Shown here: positions 34,236 to 40,796 of the stretch, piece after piece
Position numbering within the stretch: position 1 is the first letter of the stretch
Layout: each line of letters opens with the position of its first letter
Assembly: GCA_038131955.1 (NCBI GenBank)
Contig: JAYPQK010000013.1
Span: forward strand, 62,001-126,000
Origin: SHAN690 sp038131955
Lineage (GTDB): Bacteria > Bacteroidota > Bacteroidia > Flavobacteriales_G > Salibacteraceae
Direction: 5' to 3'
Length of the DNA stretch: 64,000 nucleotides
Program-made: the position numbers and the translations under genes
Notes under the pieces: generated by a model
What the model was told of the DNA's origin: nothing
The model's database searches: none
Seen by the model: the letters and a program-made list of their open reading frames with translations, nothing else

Positions 34236-34955
34236 TCAGCTTTGTAAATCCCCGCTAAACACCAGAAATACTGCGGGTTTCTTGCCAAAAGATTTTTTCA
34301 TCTTCTTCCATTCCGAGACCGGTTTGGACACGATCTCTTGGTCAGGCGCGGTCAAGTTCGCGGCGACGCAAAGTCGGGTTTGAGGACCAAGACCTTTGAG
34401 AAGAACCGCCAGCATCTTGTCGTTGCGATACGGAGTCTCGATGAAGATGTGCGTAGTATGATTCTGACGGGATTCTTGCTCCATTTCTCGAAGCTGATGC
34501 ATGAGCGCTCTATCGTCTCGCTCGAGATAGCCATGGAAGGTGAATCGCTGTCCGTTCATTCCGGAGGCCATCAACGCCAACAAGATGGATGAAGGTCCGA
34601 TCAAGGGAATCACCTCGATCCCTTTTCTGTGAGCTGCCTCTACCAACATTCCACCTGGGTCAGCCACGCCGGGCACACCCGCTTCTGAGAGCAGACCAGT
34701 GTCCCTTCCTTCCACACAGGGTTGGAGTAAACGATCATGATCGTCAATTCCATGCTTATTCAATTCCAGCATCTCAACGGAATCAAAGTGATGGGGATAA
34801 TCGATCTGCTTGAGAAAATGTCGTGCGGTCTTGGCTCTTTCTACAATGAAGCAAGTCAATCGATGGGCAACCTGCATGGTATCATCAGGAAACTGTTGAC
34901 GTGAATTTCCTTCATGTAACCAGGACGGAATAAGATATAGCCGCCCCTTGCTCAT
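34236..34955 (-). CDS. SAM-dependent methyltransferase, RsmI/tetrapyrrole-methylase family
   Basis: A 239-residue enzyme of the tetrapyrrole methylase fold. Recognisable blocks are GLLSEAGVPGVADPGGMLVE, a SAM-binding VIPLIGPSSILLALMASG and FHGYLERDDRAL. RsmI methylates the ribose of C1402 in 16S rRNA; Bacteroidota often carry a second, divergent member, and the opening here (LYLIPSWLHEG) fits that paralogue better than classical RsmI. The exact substrate is therefore uncertain. Its ATG shares one base with the stop of the phosphatase gene (TGATG). Confidence 0.87.
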   Translation of the reverse strand: MSKGRLYLIPSWLHEGNSRQQFPDDTMQVAHRLTCFIVERAKTARHFLKQIDYPHHFDSVEMLELNKHGIDDHDRLLQPCVEGRDTGLLSEAGVPGVADPGGMLVEAAHRKGIEVIPLIGPSSILLALMASGMNGQRFTFHGYLERDDRALMHQLREMEQESRQNHTTHIFIETPYRNDKMLAVLLKGLGPQTRLCVAANLTAPDQEIVSKPVSEWKKMKKSFGKKPAVFLVFSGDLQS

Positions 34956-35410
34956 CAGCCCAATACCTTTTCAGCAGAGCGTGTCAAGAGGTCATAGACA
35001 TGCTCGAAACCTTGCTGACCGCCGAAGTATGGATCAGGCACGGACATATCCTCGCCGGGGTAGAGTTCGTTGAGCATCATCTTGACCTTCTTGCGGTCAT
35101 CCACATTCCTTGCCAACTTGACCACATTGGCATAGTTCGAGTCGTCCATCACATAGATCACATCGAATCGATCAAAGTCTTGAACTTTAAACTGCCGGGC
35201 GCGAAGATCACTGATGTCGATTCCATGCGACTTTGCCGTCTCCTGCATTCGTCGATCCGGAGCCTCACCTACGTGCCAGTCGCCCGTCCCCGCCGAGTCG
35301 AGTTCGACATCGAGCCCTAACTCCTGGGCATGTCTACGGAATGCACCTTCCGCCATAGGTGATCGGCAGATGTTTCCGAGGCAAACGAATAAGATGCGTT
35401 TCTTTTCCAT
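34955..35410 (-). CDS. Low molecular weight protein-tyrosine phosphatase
   Basis: A 151-residue cytosolic phosphatase. Start chosen at ATG 35410 (MEKKRILFVCLGNICRS). The P-loop CLGNICRS holds the catalytic cysteine and arginine, and the acid loop is VPDPYFGG near residue 118. The family removes phosphate from tyrosine or, in some members, arginine. It lies downstream of dnaA, separated by a terminator, and is coupled to the RsmI-like gene. Confidence 0.94.
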   Translation of the reverse strand: MEKKRILFVCLGNICRSPMAEGAFRRHAQELGLDVELDSAGTGDWHVGEAPDRRMQETAKSHGIDISDLRARQFKVQDFDRFDVIYVMDDSNYANVVKLARNVDDRKKVKMMLNELYPGEDMSVPDPYFGGQQGFEHVYDLLTRSAEKVLG

Positions 35411-35423
35411 GATGGATACCAAC

Positions 35424-35455
35424 AAAAAACCCAATCGCGAAGTTCGGATTGGGTT
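35424..35455 (-). terminator. Intrinsic terminator after dnaA
   Basis: On the minus strand a perfect 9-bp stem AACCCAATC/GATTGGGTT (35455-35447 with 35436-35428), with a 10-base loop, is followed by a T-tract (35429-35424). It lies between dnaA and the phosphatase gene. Confidence 0.88.
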
Positions 35456-35475
35456 TCAAGGTTTAACCTAAAGGC

Positions 35476-36906
35476 CTATTGAATGGCCATCTTCTTTTCA
35501 AGGTCGGTGATGTAGCTTCGGAACTGCTTGTCCGTTTCCATCAAGTTATTGACCGTCTTACAAGCGTGAAGCACGGTTGCGTGATCCTTACCCCCACAGT
35601 GCGCTCCGATGCTAGCAAGGGAAGCTTTCGTCATCTGCTTAGCAAAGTACATCGCGATCTGACGAGCCTGTACCACTTCACGCTTACGCGTTTTGGACTT
35701 CATCAACTCGATCGGAAGGTCGAAGTAATCACACACCACTTTCTGGATGTAATCGATCGAAACCTCACGCGCTGTATTGCGAACAAACTTGTCGATCATC
35801 TGCTTGGCAAGATCCAAGGTGATGTTCTTCTTGTTTAAGGAAGCCTGAGCGATCAAGGAGATCAACGCACCTTCCAATTCGCGGATATTCGTAGTGATGC
35901 TGTACGCCAGGTATTCGATCACCTCTTTTGGCAACTCGATCCCTTCGATGTACATCTTCTTCTCTAAGATGGCGATGCGCGCTTCCAGGTCAGGAACCTG
36001 AAGATCTGCACTCAAGCCCCACTTGAATCGACTCAAGAGGCGCTGTTCCATGCCCTGCATTTCCACGGGTGGCTTGTCGCTCGTGAGAACGATCTGCTTA
36101 CCTGTTTGGTGCAAGTGATTGAAGATGGTGAAGAATACGTCTTGTGTCTTCTCCTTTCCGGCCATGAATTGCACGTCGTCAATGATCAGTACGTCGATCA
36201 TTTGATAGAAGTGCACAAAGTCATTGGTCGTAGAGTTGCGCACCGCATCGATGAATTGATGGGTAAACTTCTCTGAAGAGACATATAATACGGTCTTGTT
36301 CGGATGATTCTTCTTGATCTCAATGCCGATCGCATGAGCCAAGTGTGTTTTACCCAAGCCGACATTGCCATAGATCAAAAGCGGGTTGAAGGATGTTCCT
36401 CCTGGCTTCTGAGCTACTGCAAACCCAGCCGAGCGTGCGAGACGATTACAATCGCCTTCTACAAAGTTCTCAAAGGAATAGTTCGGATTCAGCTGTGAAT
36501 CGACCACCACTTTCTTCAGTCCTGGGATGATGAATGGGTTTTTAATGGTCTTGCTTCCGATATCCAATGGCATGGACACAGAAGGGTTCTTCACCGTGCT
36601 GATGTTCGAGGTTGGTATGCGAACGGTGTAAGGTTTTGAAGTGGTGTAGTTGTTCTCCATTACAATGCTGTACTCAAGACGACCTTCGGAACCCAATTCC
36701 TTCTTCACGGTCTTCTTTAATAGGCTGATGTAATGCTCTTCCAACCACTCATAGAAAAACTGGCTTGGAACCTGAATCGTCAGGGTATTATCCTGCAACT
36801 TCACCGGCTCGATAGGCTCGAACCACGTCTTGAAGCTCTGCAGGCTAACATTGTCTCTAATGACCTCGAGACAACGGTCCCAAACCTCTTCGTGTGGTTT
36901 ACTCAT
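35476..36906 (-). CDS. dnaA: Chromosomal replication initiator protein DnaA
   Basis: A 476-residue AAA+ initiator that binds DnaA boxes and opens the origin. Domain I is at residues 1-90 (WDRCLEVIRDNVSLQSFKTW). The AAA+ domain has Walker A GNVGLGKTHLAHAIG near residue 176 and Walker B VLIIDDVQF. Domain IV ends with the DNA-binding signature CGGKDHATVLHACKTVNNL. It is full length and single, ended by its own terminator. The 322-base upstream region holds no clear cluster of DnaA boxes. Confidence 0.97.
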   Translation of the reverse strand: MSKPHEEVWDRCLEVIRDNVSLQSFKTWFEPIEPVKLQDNTLTIQVPSQFFYEWLEEHYISLLKKTVKKELGSEGRLEYSIVMENNYTTSKPYTVRIPTSNISTVKNPSVSMPLDIGSKTIKNPFIIPGLKKVVVDSQLNPNYSFENFVEGDCNRLARSAGFAVAQKPGGTSFNPLLIYGNVGLGKTHLAHAIGIEIKKNHPNKTVLYVSSEKFTHQFIDAVRNSTTNDFVHFYQMIDVLIIDDVQFMAGKEKTQDVFFTIFNHLHQTGKQIVLTSDKPPVEMQGMEQRLLSRFKWGLSADLQVPDLEARIAILEKKMYIEGIELPKEVIEYLAYSITTNIRELEGALISLIAQASLNKKNITLDLAKQMIDKFVRNTAREVSIDYIQKVVCDYFDLPIELMKSKTRKREVVQARQIAMYFAKQMTKASLASIGAHCGGKDHATVLHACKTVNNLMETDKQFRSYITDLEKKMAIQ

Positions 36907-37228
36907 GATAGAAAAAAAGCTATTAGGGTCGCGCAGAATCTACTTCGCAACGGTTTATTAAAGTTCTTTAAGGTTGGTGGATTCACGGCTGGGTTGAACC
37001 GTGATTCACTGAGCAAATATTGACAAAAAAAAATGAATAAAAAAACCGACAGGGACTTGATTATTTGAAAAGTTTTACATCTGCCAATATATGAGTTGCA
37101 ACCCCTAAAATGCCCTATTCATAAGTGGTTGAATGATAGCCTTGTGACCGCTCTTGATTGAAGTTCACGAAATGAACATCATGTTGTGAATTGCACACTA
37201 AGACCCCCAAATACGAAGCTGATTTTAG
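36907..37228. other. AT-rich region upstream of dnaA
   Basis: No gene in this 322-base gap. It holds A-runs (37024-37046), an imperfect hairpin CACGG/CCGTG (36984-36988 with 36999-37003) inside repeated GATTCAC phrases, and probably the dnaA promoter. I could not find TTATCCACA or close variants in a cluster, so there is no direct support for an origin. Confidence 0.45.
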
Positions 37229-38254
37229 TCACTCCGCATATTTTTTCAAACAGCTTGTTAACGATGATTTAATATCCGCGATCAGCTCATTCGGAGAAAC
37301 CACCACTACATCTTCTCCATATCCTAAGATCAGGGTCAGAAGCTCGATGGTTTTGAGCACGCGGATAGATATTTCCACAGCGCCATCGTCATGCTCTTTA
37401 ACCACCTTTTGAGAGGCATGAATCGGACGAGACATTATATAAGGTGTCAATTGAGGCGAAAAACGCAGTCTAACCTCCACCGGATCATCTTGGGTAACCG
37501 TGATCCCCATGGCGTGCTTGAAGAAGCTTTGGGTGTCAAAGTCTGACGATCGCTTAAACAAGCGCTCCATCGGGTAGCATTGCGTAACACGATCCAAGGA
37601 GTAAGTACGCCAATTCTGTTTGCTATGCTCAAAGCCGATGACATACCAGCGACCACCGTACTCCTTTAATAGGTAAGGATCCATGGTCACGACCTGATCC
37701 TCATCAGCACCAAACTTGCGGTAAGAGAACTTGATCGAAAGGTCATTCTTTGCCGCCTTGAAGAAATCTCCGAGAAACGTACTTCCGCGATCCGACACTC
37801 CTCGTTCAAATTCCAGCACATCATGCTCCGACTGATTGTCATCGTAAGAAGAGATCCTCATTCGATCGAGTATCTTATCAATGGCCGAGTCAAATTCACG
37901 AAAGAGTGGAATGTCCTTGAACTGAAACAGGGTCTGAGCAGCTGTTTGAAGTGCATCCAGATCATCATCATTCAAAGGAAGCTCTGTAATGGTATAATCA
38001 GGATCCTCATAGAAATACCCACCATTCTCCTTGCTAAACTTGATCGGCGCGTAGTAGCCTAGTTCTCCTTCATTGCGCATCGCCCAGATATCCTTGTCGA
38101 TCGTCGACATGGAGATATGTTCACCATCACTACCATACAAGGCTTCTTCGCACGTATAACGCAGATCCTCTTTGGAAGGATAGGGTCGCTGCTGGTTACG
38201 AATTCGCCGATCGATAATGCGGTAACGAAGGAGGGCGTATTTATTAGCTGGCAT
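37229..38254 (-). CDS. WYL domain transcriptional regulator
   Basis: A 341-residue regulator. The N-terminal region (about residues 1-90) is a winged-helix-like DNA-binding domain (ALLRYRIIDRRIRNQQ, STIDKDIWAMRNEG). A WYL domain covers about residues 165-235 (LSIKFSYRKFGADEDQ, PYLLKEYGGRWYVIGF, WRTYSLDRV), followed by a WCX-type C-terminal domain. WYL regulators sense ligands such as nucleotides or single-stranded DNA and often govern DNA-damage or defence genes, but nothing of that kind is next to it. Confidence 0.9.
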   Translation of the reverse strand: MPANKYALLRYRIIDRRIRNQQRPYPSKEDLRYTCEEALYGSDGEHISMSTIDKDIWAMRNEGELGYYAPIKFSKENGGYFYEDPDYTITELPLNDDDLDALQTAAQTLFQFKDIPLFREFDSAIDKILDRMRISSYDDNQSEHDVLEFERGVSDRGSTFLGDFFKAAKNDLSIKFSYRKFGADEDQVVTMDPYLLKEYGGRWYVIGFEHSKQNWRTYSLDRVTQCYPMERLFKRSSDFDTQSFFKHAMGITVTQDDPVEVRLRFSPQLTPYIMSRPIHASQKVVKEHDDGAVEISIRVLKTIELLTLILGYGEDVVVVSPNELIADIKSSLTSCLKKYAE

Positions 38255-38315
38255 GGGCGATTTGCTTACTCAAGATTTACTGGCAAACTTTCGTTTTCTT
38301 TTTGAGAATAACAAC

Positions 38316-38323
38316 TATCTTTG
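38316..38323 (+). promoter_or_regulatory. Candidate -7 promoter element for tRNA-Arg(ACG)
   Basis: TATCTTTG is a full match to TAnnTTTG and lies 11 bases before the tRNA, as expected for a short leader. No TTG is seen at normal -33 spacing. Confidence 0.55.
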
Positions 38324-38334
38324 CCGCCCCAAAG

Positions 38335-38408
38335 GGCCTCGTAGCATAACTGAATAGTGCACCAGATTACGGCTCTGGAGGTTCCAGGTTTGAATCCTGG
38401 CGAGGTCA
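38335..38408 (+). tRNA. tRNA-Arg(ACG)
   Basis: A 74-base cloverleaf. The acceptor stem GGCCTCG pairs with CGAGGTC (one G-T), the D-stem is GCAT/GTGC, the anticodon stem CCAGA/TCTGG encloses the loop TTACGGC (anticodon ACG), and the T-stem CCAGG/CCTGG encloses TTTGAAT. The discriminator is A and CCA is not encoded. It decodes CGT, and also CGC and CGA if A34 becomes inosine. A strong terminator follows. Confidence 0.93.
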
Positions 38409-38419
38409 CTAAGAGAGCA

Positions 38420-38451
38420 AAGGCTCGTCCGCGCTGCGGACGAGCCTTTTT
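38420..38451 (+). terminator. Intrinsic terminator after tRNA-Arg(ACG)
   Basis: A perfect 13-bp stem AAGGCTCGTCCGC/GCGGACGAGCCTT (38420-38432 with 38436-38448), with a three-base loop, ends in a T-run. Confidence 0.93.
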
Positions 38452-38778
38452 GCATTAGTGGACAAGCGCAAAGCTCGCTTTGCAGCGCGGAACACTGATG
38501 CAAAAAGCCAACCACCGCAGGTGGGTGGGACCTTGCTATCGGAATTCGGAGCTCATTCAGGATCACGAGCGAAGCGAGTACTCCTGTGCAACCTCAACTG
38601 CAATCCTATTTTACAGTAGAAGGACACAACAGCCATAAGGCACCAGCCTTCTGCAACTAGACCCGAATTCCTAGCACTGAAATCATCCATCAAGCCCAAC
38701 CAACCCCCTACTCCCTATTCTCTACTCCCTACTCCCAAATCCTACTCTGCTTACTATATCTACAGCCCCTTAGACATT
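38452..38778. other. Gene-free spacer in the tRNA-Arg locus
   Basis: No gene is seen. It contains a hairpin GCAAAGC-TC-GCTTTGC near 38466-38481, a stretch (about 38557-38585) resembling decayed tRNA 3' sequence interrupted by GAGCGAAGCGAG, and C/T-rich CTACTCCCTATTCTCTACTCCC phrases before the first decayed tRNA copy. Confidence 0.5.
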
Positions 38779-38840
38779 GGCCCCGTAGTTCAACTGGATA
38801 GTCTCGCCACGGCAAGATCGGTTCTGAGAGTTCACAAGCC
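38779..38840 (+). pseudogene. Decayed tRNA-Arg-like copy A
   Basis: It starts like the tRNA at 39090 (GGCCCCGTAGTTCAACTGGATAG), then has the imperfect palindrome TCTCGCCACGGCAAGA (38802-38817) where D-stem and anticodon-stem bases belong, then TCGGTTCTGAGAG. The T-arm and 3' acceptor strand are gone. It is the first unit of a roughly 155-bp tandem repeat that includes upstream flanking sequence. Confidence 0.7.
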
Positions 38841-38935
38841 TTCCTTATCAGAGTTCCCGCCTAGAACTTTCTCAATTTCCACTTTCCCATTTCCTTCTCA
38901 TCCCTCCCTACTATACTTGCAGCCCCTTAGAAATT

Positions 38936-38996
38936 GGCCCCGTAGTTCAACTGGATAGTCTCGCCGCGGCGAGATCGGCTCTGAGGGGTTACAAGC
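38936..38996 (+). pseudogene. Decayed tRNA-Arg-like copy B
   Basis: As in copy A, a correct 5' part (GGCCCCGTAGTTCAACTGGATAG) is followed by the perfect 16-bp palindrome TCTCGCCGCGGCGAGA (38959-38974) and TCGGCTCTGAGG. The T-arm and 3' acceptor are missing. It begins 157 bases after copy A and 154 before the tRNA at 39090, with shared upstream flanks (CTTCTCATCCCTCCCTACTA). Confidence 0.72.
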
Positions 38997-39089
38997 CTCC
39001 CTTATAATAGTTCCCGTCAGGAACTTCCTCAATTTCCATTTTCGCACTTCCTTCTCATCCCTCCCTACTATATTGGCACCTCATTTTTT

Positions 39090-39164
39090 GGCCCCGTAGT
39101 TCAACTGAATAGAATATCAGATTTCGGCTCTAGAGGGTTACAGGTTTGAATCCTGTCGGGGTCA
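39090..39164 (+). tRNA. tRNA-Arg(TCG), with an extra base in the anticodon stem
   Basis: A 75-base cloverleaf. Acceptor GGCCCCG/CGGGGTC, D-stem GTTC/GAAT, anticodon loop TTTCGGC (anticodon TCG), T-stem ACAGG/CCTGT with loop TTTGAAT, discriminator A, no encoded CCA. The 5' anticodon strand TCAGA expects TCTGA on the 3' side, but the sequence reads TCTAGA, giving a bulged A or a C-A mismatch. The decayed copies at 38936 and 39211 keep the expected TCTGAG. A terminator follows. It would read CGA and CGG if functional. Confidence 0.8.
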
Positions 39165-39170
39165 CTCACG

Positions 39171-39198
39171 AAAAGGCTCGCACTTGTGCGGGCCTTTT
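39171..39198 (+). terminator. Intrinsic terminator after tRNA-Arg(TCG)
   Basis: A 13-bp stem AAAAGGCTCGCAC/GTGCGGGCCTTTT (39171-39183 with 39186-39198, one T-G pair) with a two-base loop and terminal T-run. Confidence 0.9.
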
Positions 39199-39210
39199 CC
39201 ATTACTAAAT

Positions 39211-39270
39211 GGTACTTCAACTGAATAGTCTCGCCGCGGCGAGATCGGCTCTGAGGGTTACAGGTTTGAA
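39211..39270 (+). pseudogene. Decayed tRNA-Arg-like copy D
   Basis: Begins GGTACTTCAACTGAATAG, then the same perfect palindrome TCTCGCCGCGGCGAGA (39229-39244), then TCGGCTCTGAGGG and the start of a T-arm (TTACAGGTTTGAA). It then runs into GAGCGAGGGTAGCGAGGGAGC, so the 3' acceptor is lost. Unlike copies A and B it lies downstream of the tRNA terminator. Confidence 0.68.
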
Positions 39271-39554
39271 CCGAGCGAGGGTAGCGAGGGAGCTCACGAC
39301 CGAAGGGAGTAATCCTCTTCTAGTGCAGGAAGATTAGTGCAACGCCTGTGGCGTCCCTTCGGGAAAAGATTAGTGGGACTTGAGACTCGTCCTATAAGAT
39401 TGAAGATTAGTGAGAGTCGAAACCCCAAACTTGAAACTTGAAACTTCAAACTGCCGACTCCCTATTCAACTACTCCCCAATCAACTGTTCCCCACTCCCC
39501 AACCAACTATCCCCTTTATTCCGTTCCTTCGTCTAAAATTGAAATCACACGTTC
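39271..39554. other. Gene-free spacer with AAACTTGAAACTTG phrases
   Basis: Nothing coding is seen. There are AGATTAGTG direct repeats (about 39332-39412), a perfect short repeat AAACTTGAAACTTGAAACTT near 39428-39447, and CTACTCCCCAATCAACTGTTCCCC phrases leading to the next gene. Confidence 0.5.
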
Positions 39555-39896
39555 ATGAAGACCATTCGCTTTAGCCTGTACATGATTGCCACAGTCGCTT
39601 TGCTTTCCCTCAATAGCTGCGCCCGTCAGTTCAACTCCATCTGGGTACTCTATAATGAGACCGGCTGTGCAGATCCTTGGCACGCTGCATTCGAAGATGA
39701 CGATGAAAAGTTCAAAGCGGTTAAAGACTACCTGAAGGACGAAGACATTCGCGCATATAAGGTGGAGGCTGGTACATCCATTGAACCTGCTATTTGCCAA
39801 GCTTGTTTCTGCGAAACAGGAAAGGTCCTTCGCGCCAAGATCCACGAAGATGATCGATCAGCGGCTGTAGAAGCAGGCTGGTACGTGGAGAAATAA
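39555..39896 (+). CDS. Small predicted lipoprotein of unknown function
   Basis: A 113-residue protein with a lipoprotein signal (MKTIRFSLYMIATVALLSLNSCA, lipobox cysteine at residue 23). The mature part is acidic, with cysteines in ETGCADPW and ICQACFCETGKV and an internal AFEDDDEKFKAVKDYLKDEDI. I do not recognise a named family. A hairpin follows its stop. Confidence 0.7.
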   Translation: MKTIRFSLYMIATVALLSLNSCARQFNSIWVLYNETGCADPWHAAFEDDDEKFKAVKDYLKDEDIRAYKVEAGTSIEPAICQACFCETGKVLRAKIHEDDRSAAVEAGWYVEK

Positions 39897-39907
39897 TTGT
39901 TGAAAAC

Positions 39908-39940
39908 GGGCTCGCATCGGCGAGCCCTCTCAATCTTTTG
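39908..39940 (+). terminator. Probable terminator after the small lipoprotein gene
   Basis: A perfect 8-bp stem GGGCTCGC/GCGAGCCC (39908-39915 with 39920-39927), loop ATCG, followed by an interrupted T-rich tail (TCTCAATCTTTTG). Confidence 0.7.
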
Positions 39941-39968
39941 TTCCTACCTTTCAGGAAAACTATTTCCA

Positions 39969-40796
39969 TTGGATTATACGAAGGTTTCTATTCGGCTTTC
40001 TGACAAGAACGCCATCGATATCCTAGAGGCAGAATTAGCGGAGATCGGCTTCGAAAGCTTTACCAGTGAAGGACCCGACCTCAAGGCTTATATACCATCA
40101 GATCAATACTCCGAGTCCGAATCCCAAAACATACTTGAAGCTTATTCCGAGTTGATCGAAAGTCATACTACATCATCGATCGAACACACCAATTGGAACG
40201 CCGTCTGGGAGTCATCATACGACCCGGTCTGGGTGGATGAGCGCATCTTCATCCATGCTCCCTTTCACACACCCTCTCCTGACGCTGAACTCAACATTGA
40301 ACTTGAGCCCAATATGTCGTTTGGGACCGGCCACCACCCCACTACCCATATGATGCTGCGCGCCATGCGCGAATTACCTCTTGAAGGAAAGAAAGTGGTC
40401 GACTTCGGAGCAGGCAGCGGAATTCTAGCCATATATGCTGGTCATCGCGGCGCTCATGGTATAGGTATCGAGATCGACACCAATGCAGCGGATGCAGCAA
40501 GAGCCAACCTAGAAAAGAACGGCACCCATAGCTTCGAAATGATCACCGGCGACCTCGCTGCTTTGGTCGACGAACGCTTTGACCTTATCTTAGCAAACAT
40601 CAACCGAAACGTGATCGAAGAGTCATTACCTACCTTCCGCCAAAGATTGACTCCCCAAGGCTGGCTGCTCTGTGCAGGATTTCTTAATGAAGATGCCGAA
40701 GGACTCAAGAACGCCCTCAGGGCGCAAGGGCTAGAGGTAAAGACCGAACTTTCGCAAGACGGTTGGACCATGCTTGCCACTCAATTGACACTATGA
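39969..40796 (+). CDS. prmA: Ribosomal protein L11 methyltransferase PrmA
   Basis: A 275-residue SAM-dependent enzyme that trimethylates ribosomal protein L11. The start is TTG 39969 (then DYTKVSIRLSDKN), which fits the family N-terminus; a longer frame overlaps the preceding hairpin. The SAM motif is VVDFGAGSGILAIYAG, preceded by PNMSFGTGHHPTTHMML, and the catalytic-face motif is ILANINRNVI. Its stop overlaps the ATG of the next gene by four bases (ATGA), so they are coupled. Confidence 0.92.
   Translation: MDYTKVSIRLSDKNAIDILEAELAEIGFESFTSEGPDLKAYIPSDQYSESESQNILEAYSELIESHTTSSIEHTNWNAVWESSYDPVWVDERIFIHAPFHTPSPDAELNIELEPNMSFGTGHHPTTHMMLRAMRELPLEGKKVVDFGAGSGILAIYAGHRGAHGIGIEIDTNAADAARANLEKNGTHSFEMITGDLAALVDERFDLILANINRNVIEESLPTFRQRLTPQGWLLCAGFLNEDAEGLKNALRAQGLEVKTELSQDGWTMLATQLTL

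Noticed and set aside
36907..37228. Origin of replication next to dnaA
   Set aside because: AT-rich but without a DnaA-box cluster; not enough support from sequence alone.
38779..39270. Possible CRISPR array or minisatellite in the tRNA locus
   Set aside because: There are only three or four units, the repeated part is recognisably tRNA sequence with its flanks, and there are no cas genes or uniform spacers.
38335..39554. Genomic island or prophage attachment site at tRNA-Arg
   Set aside because: No integrase, direct att repeats bounding a block, or foreign genes are seen; the region is nearly gene-free.
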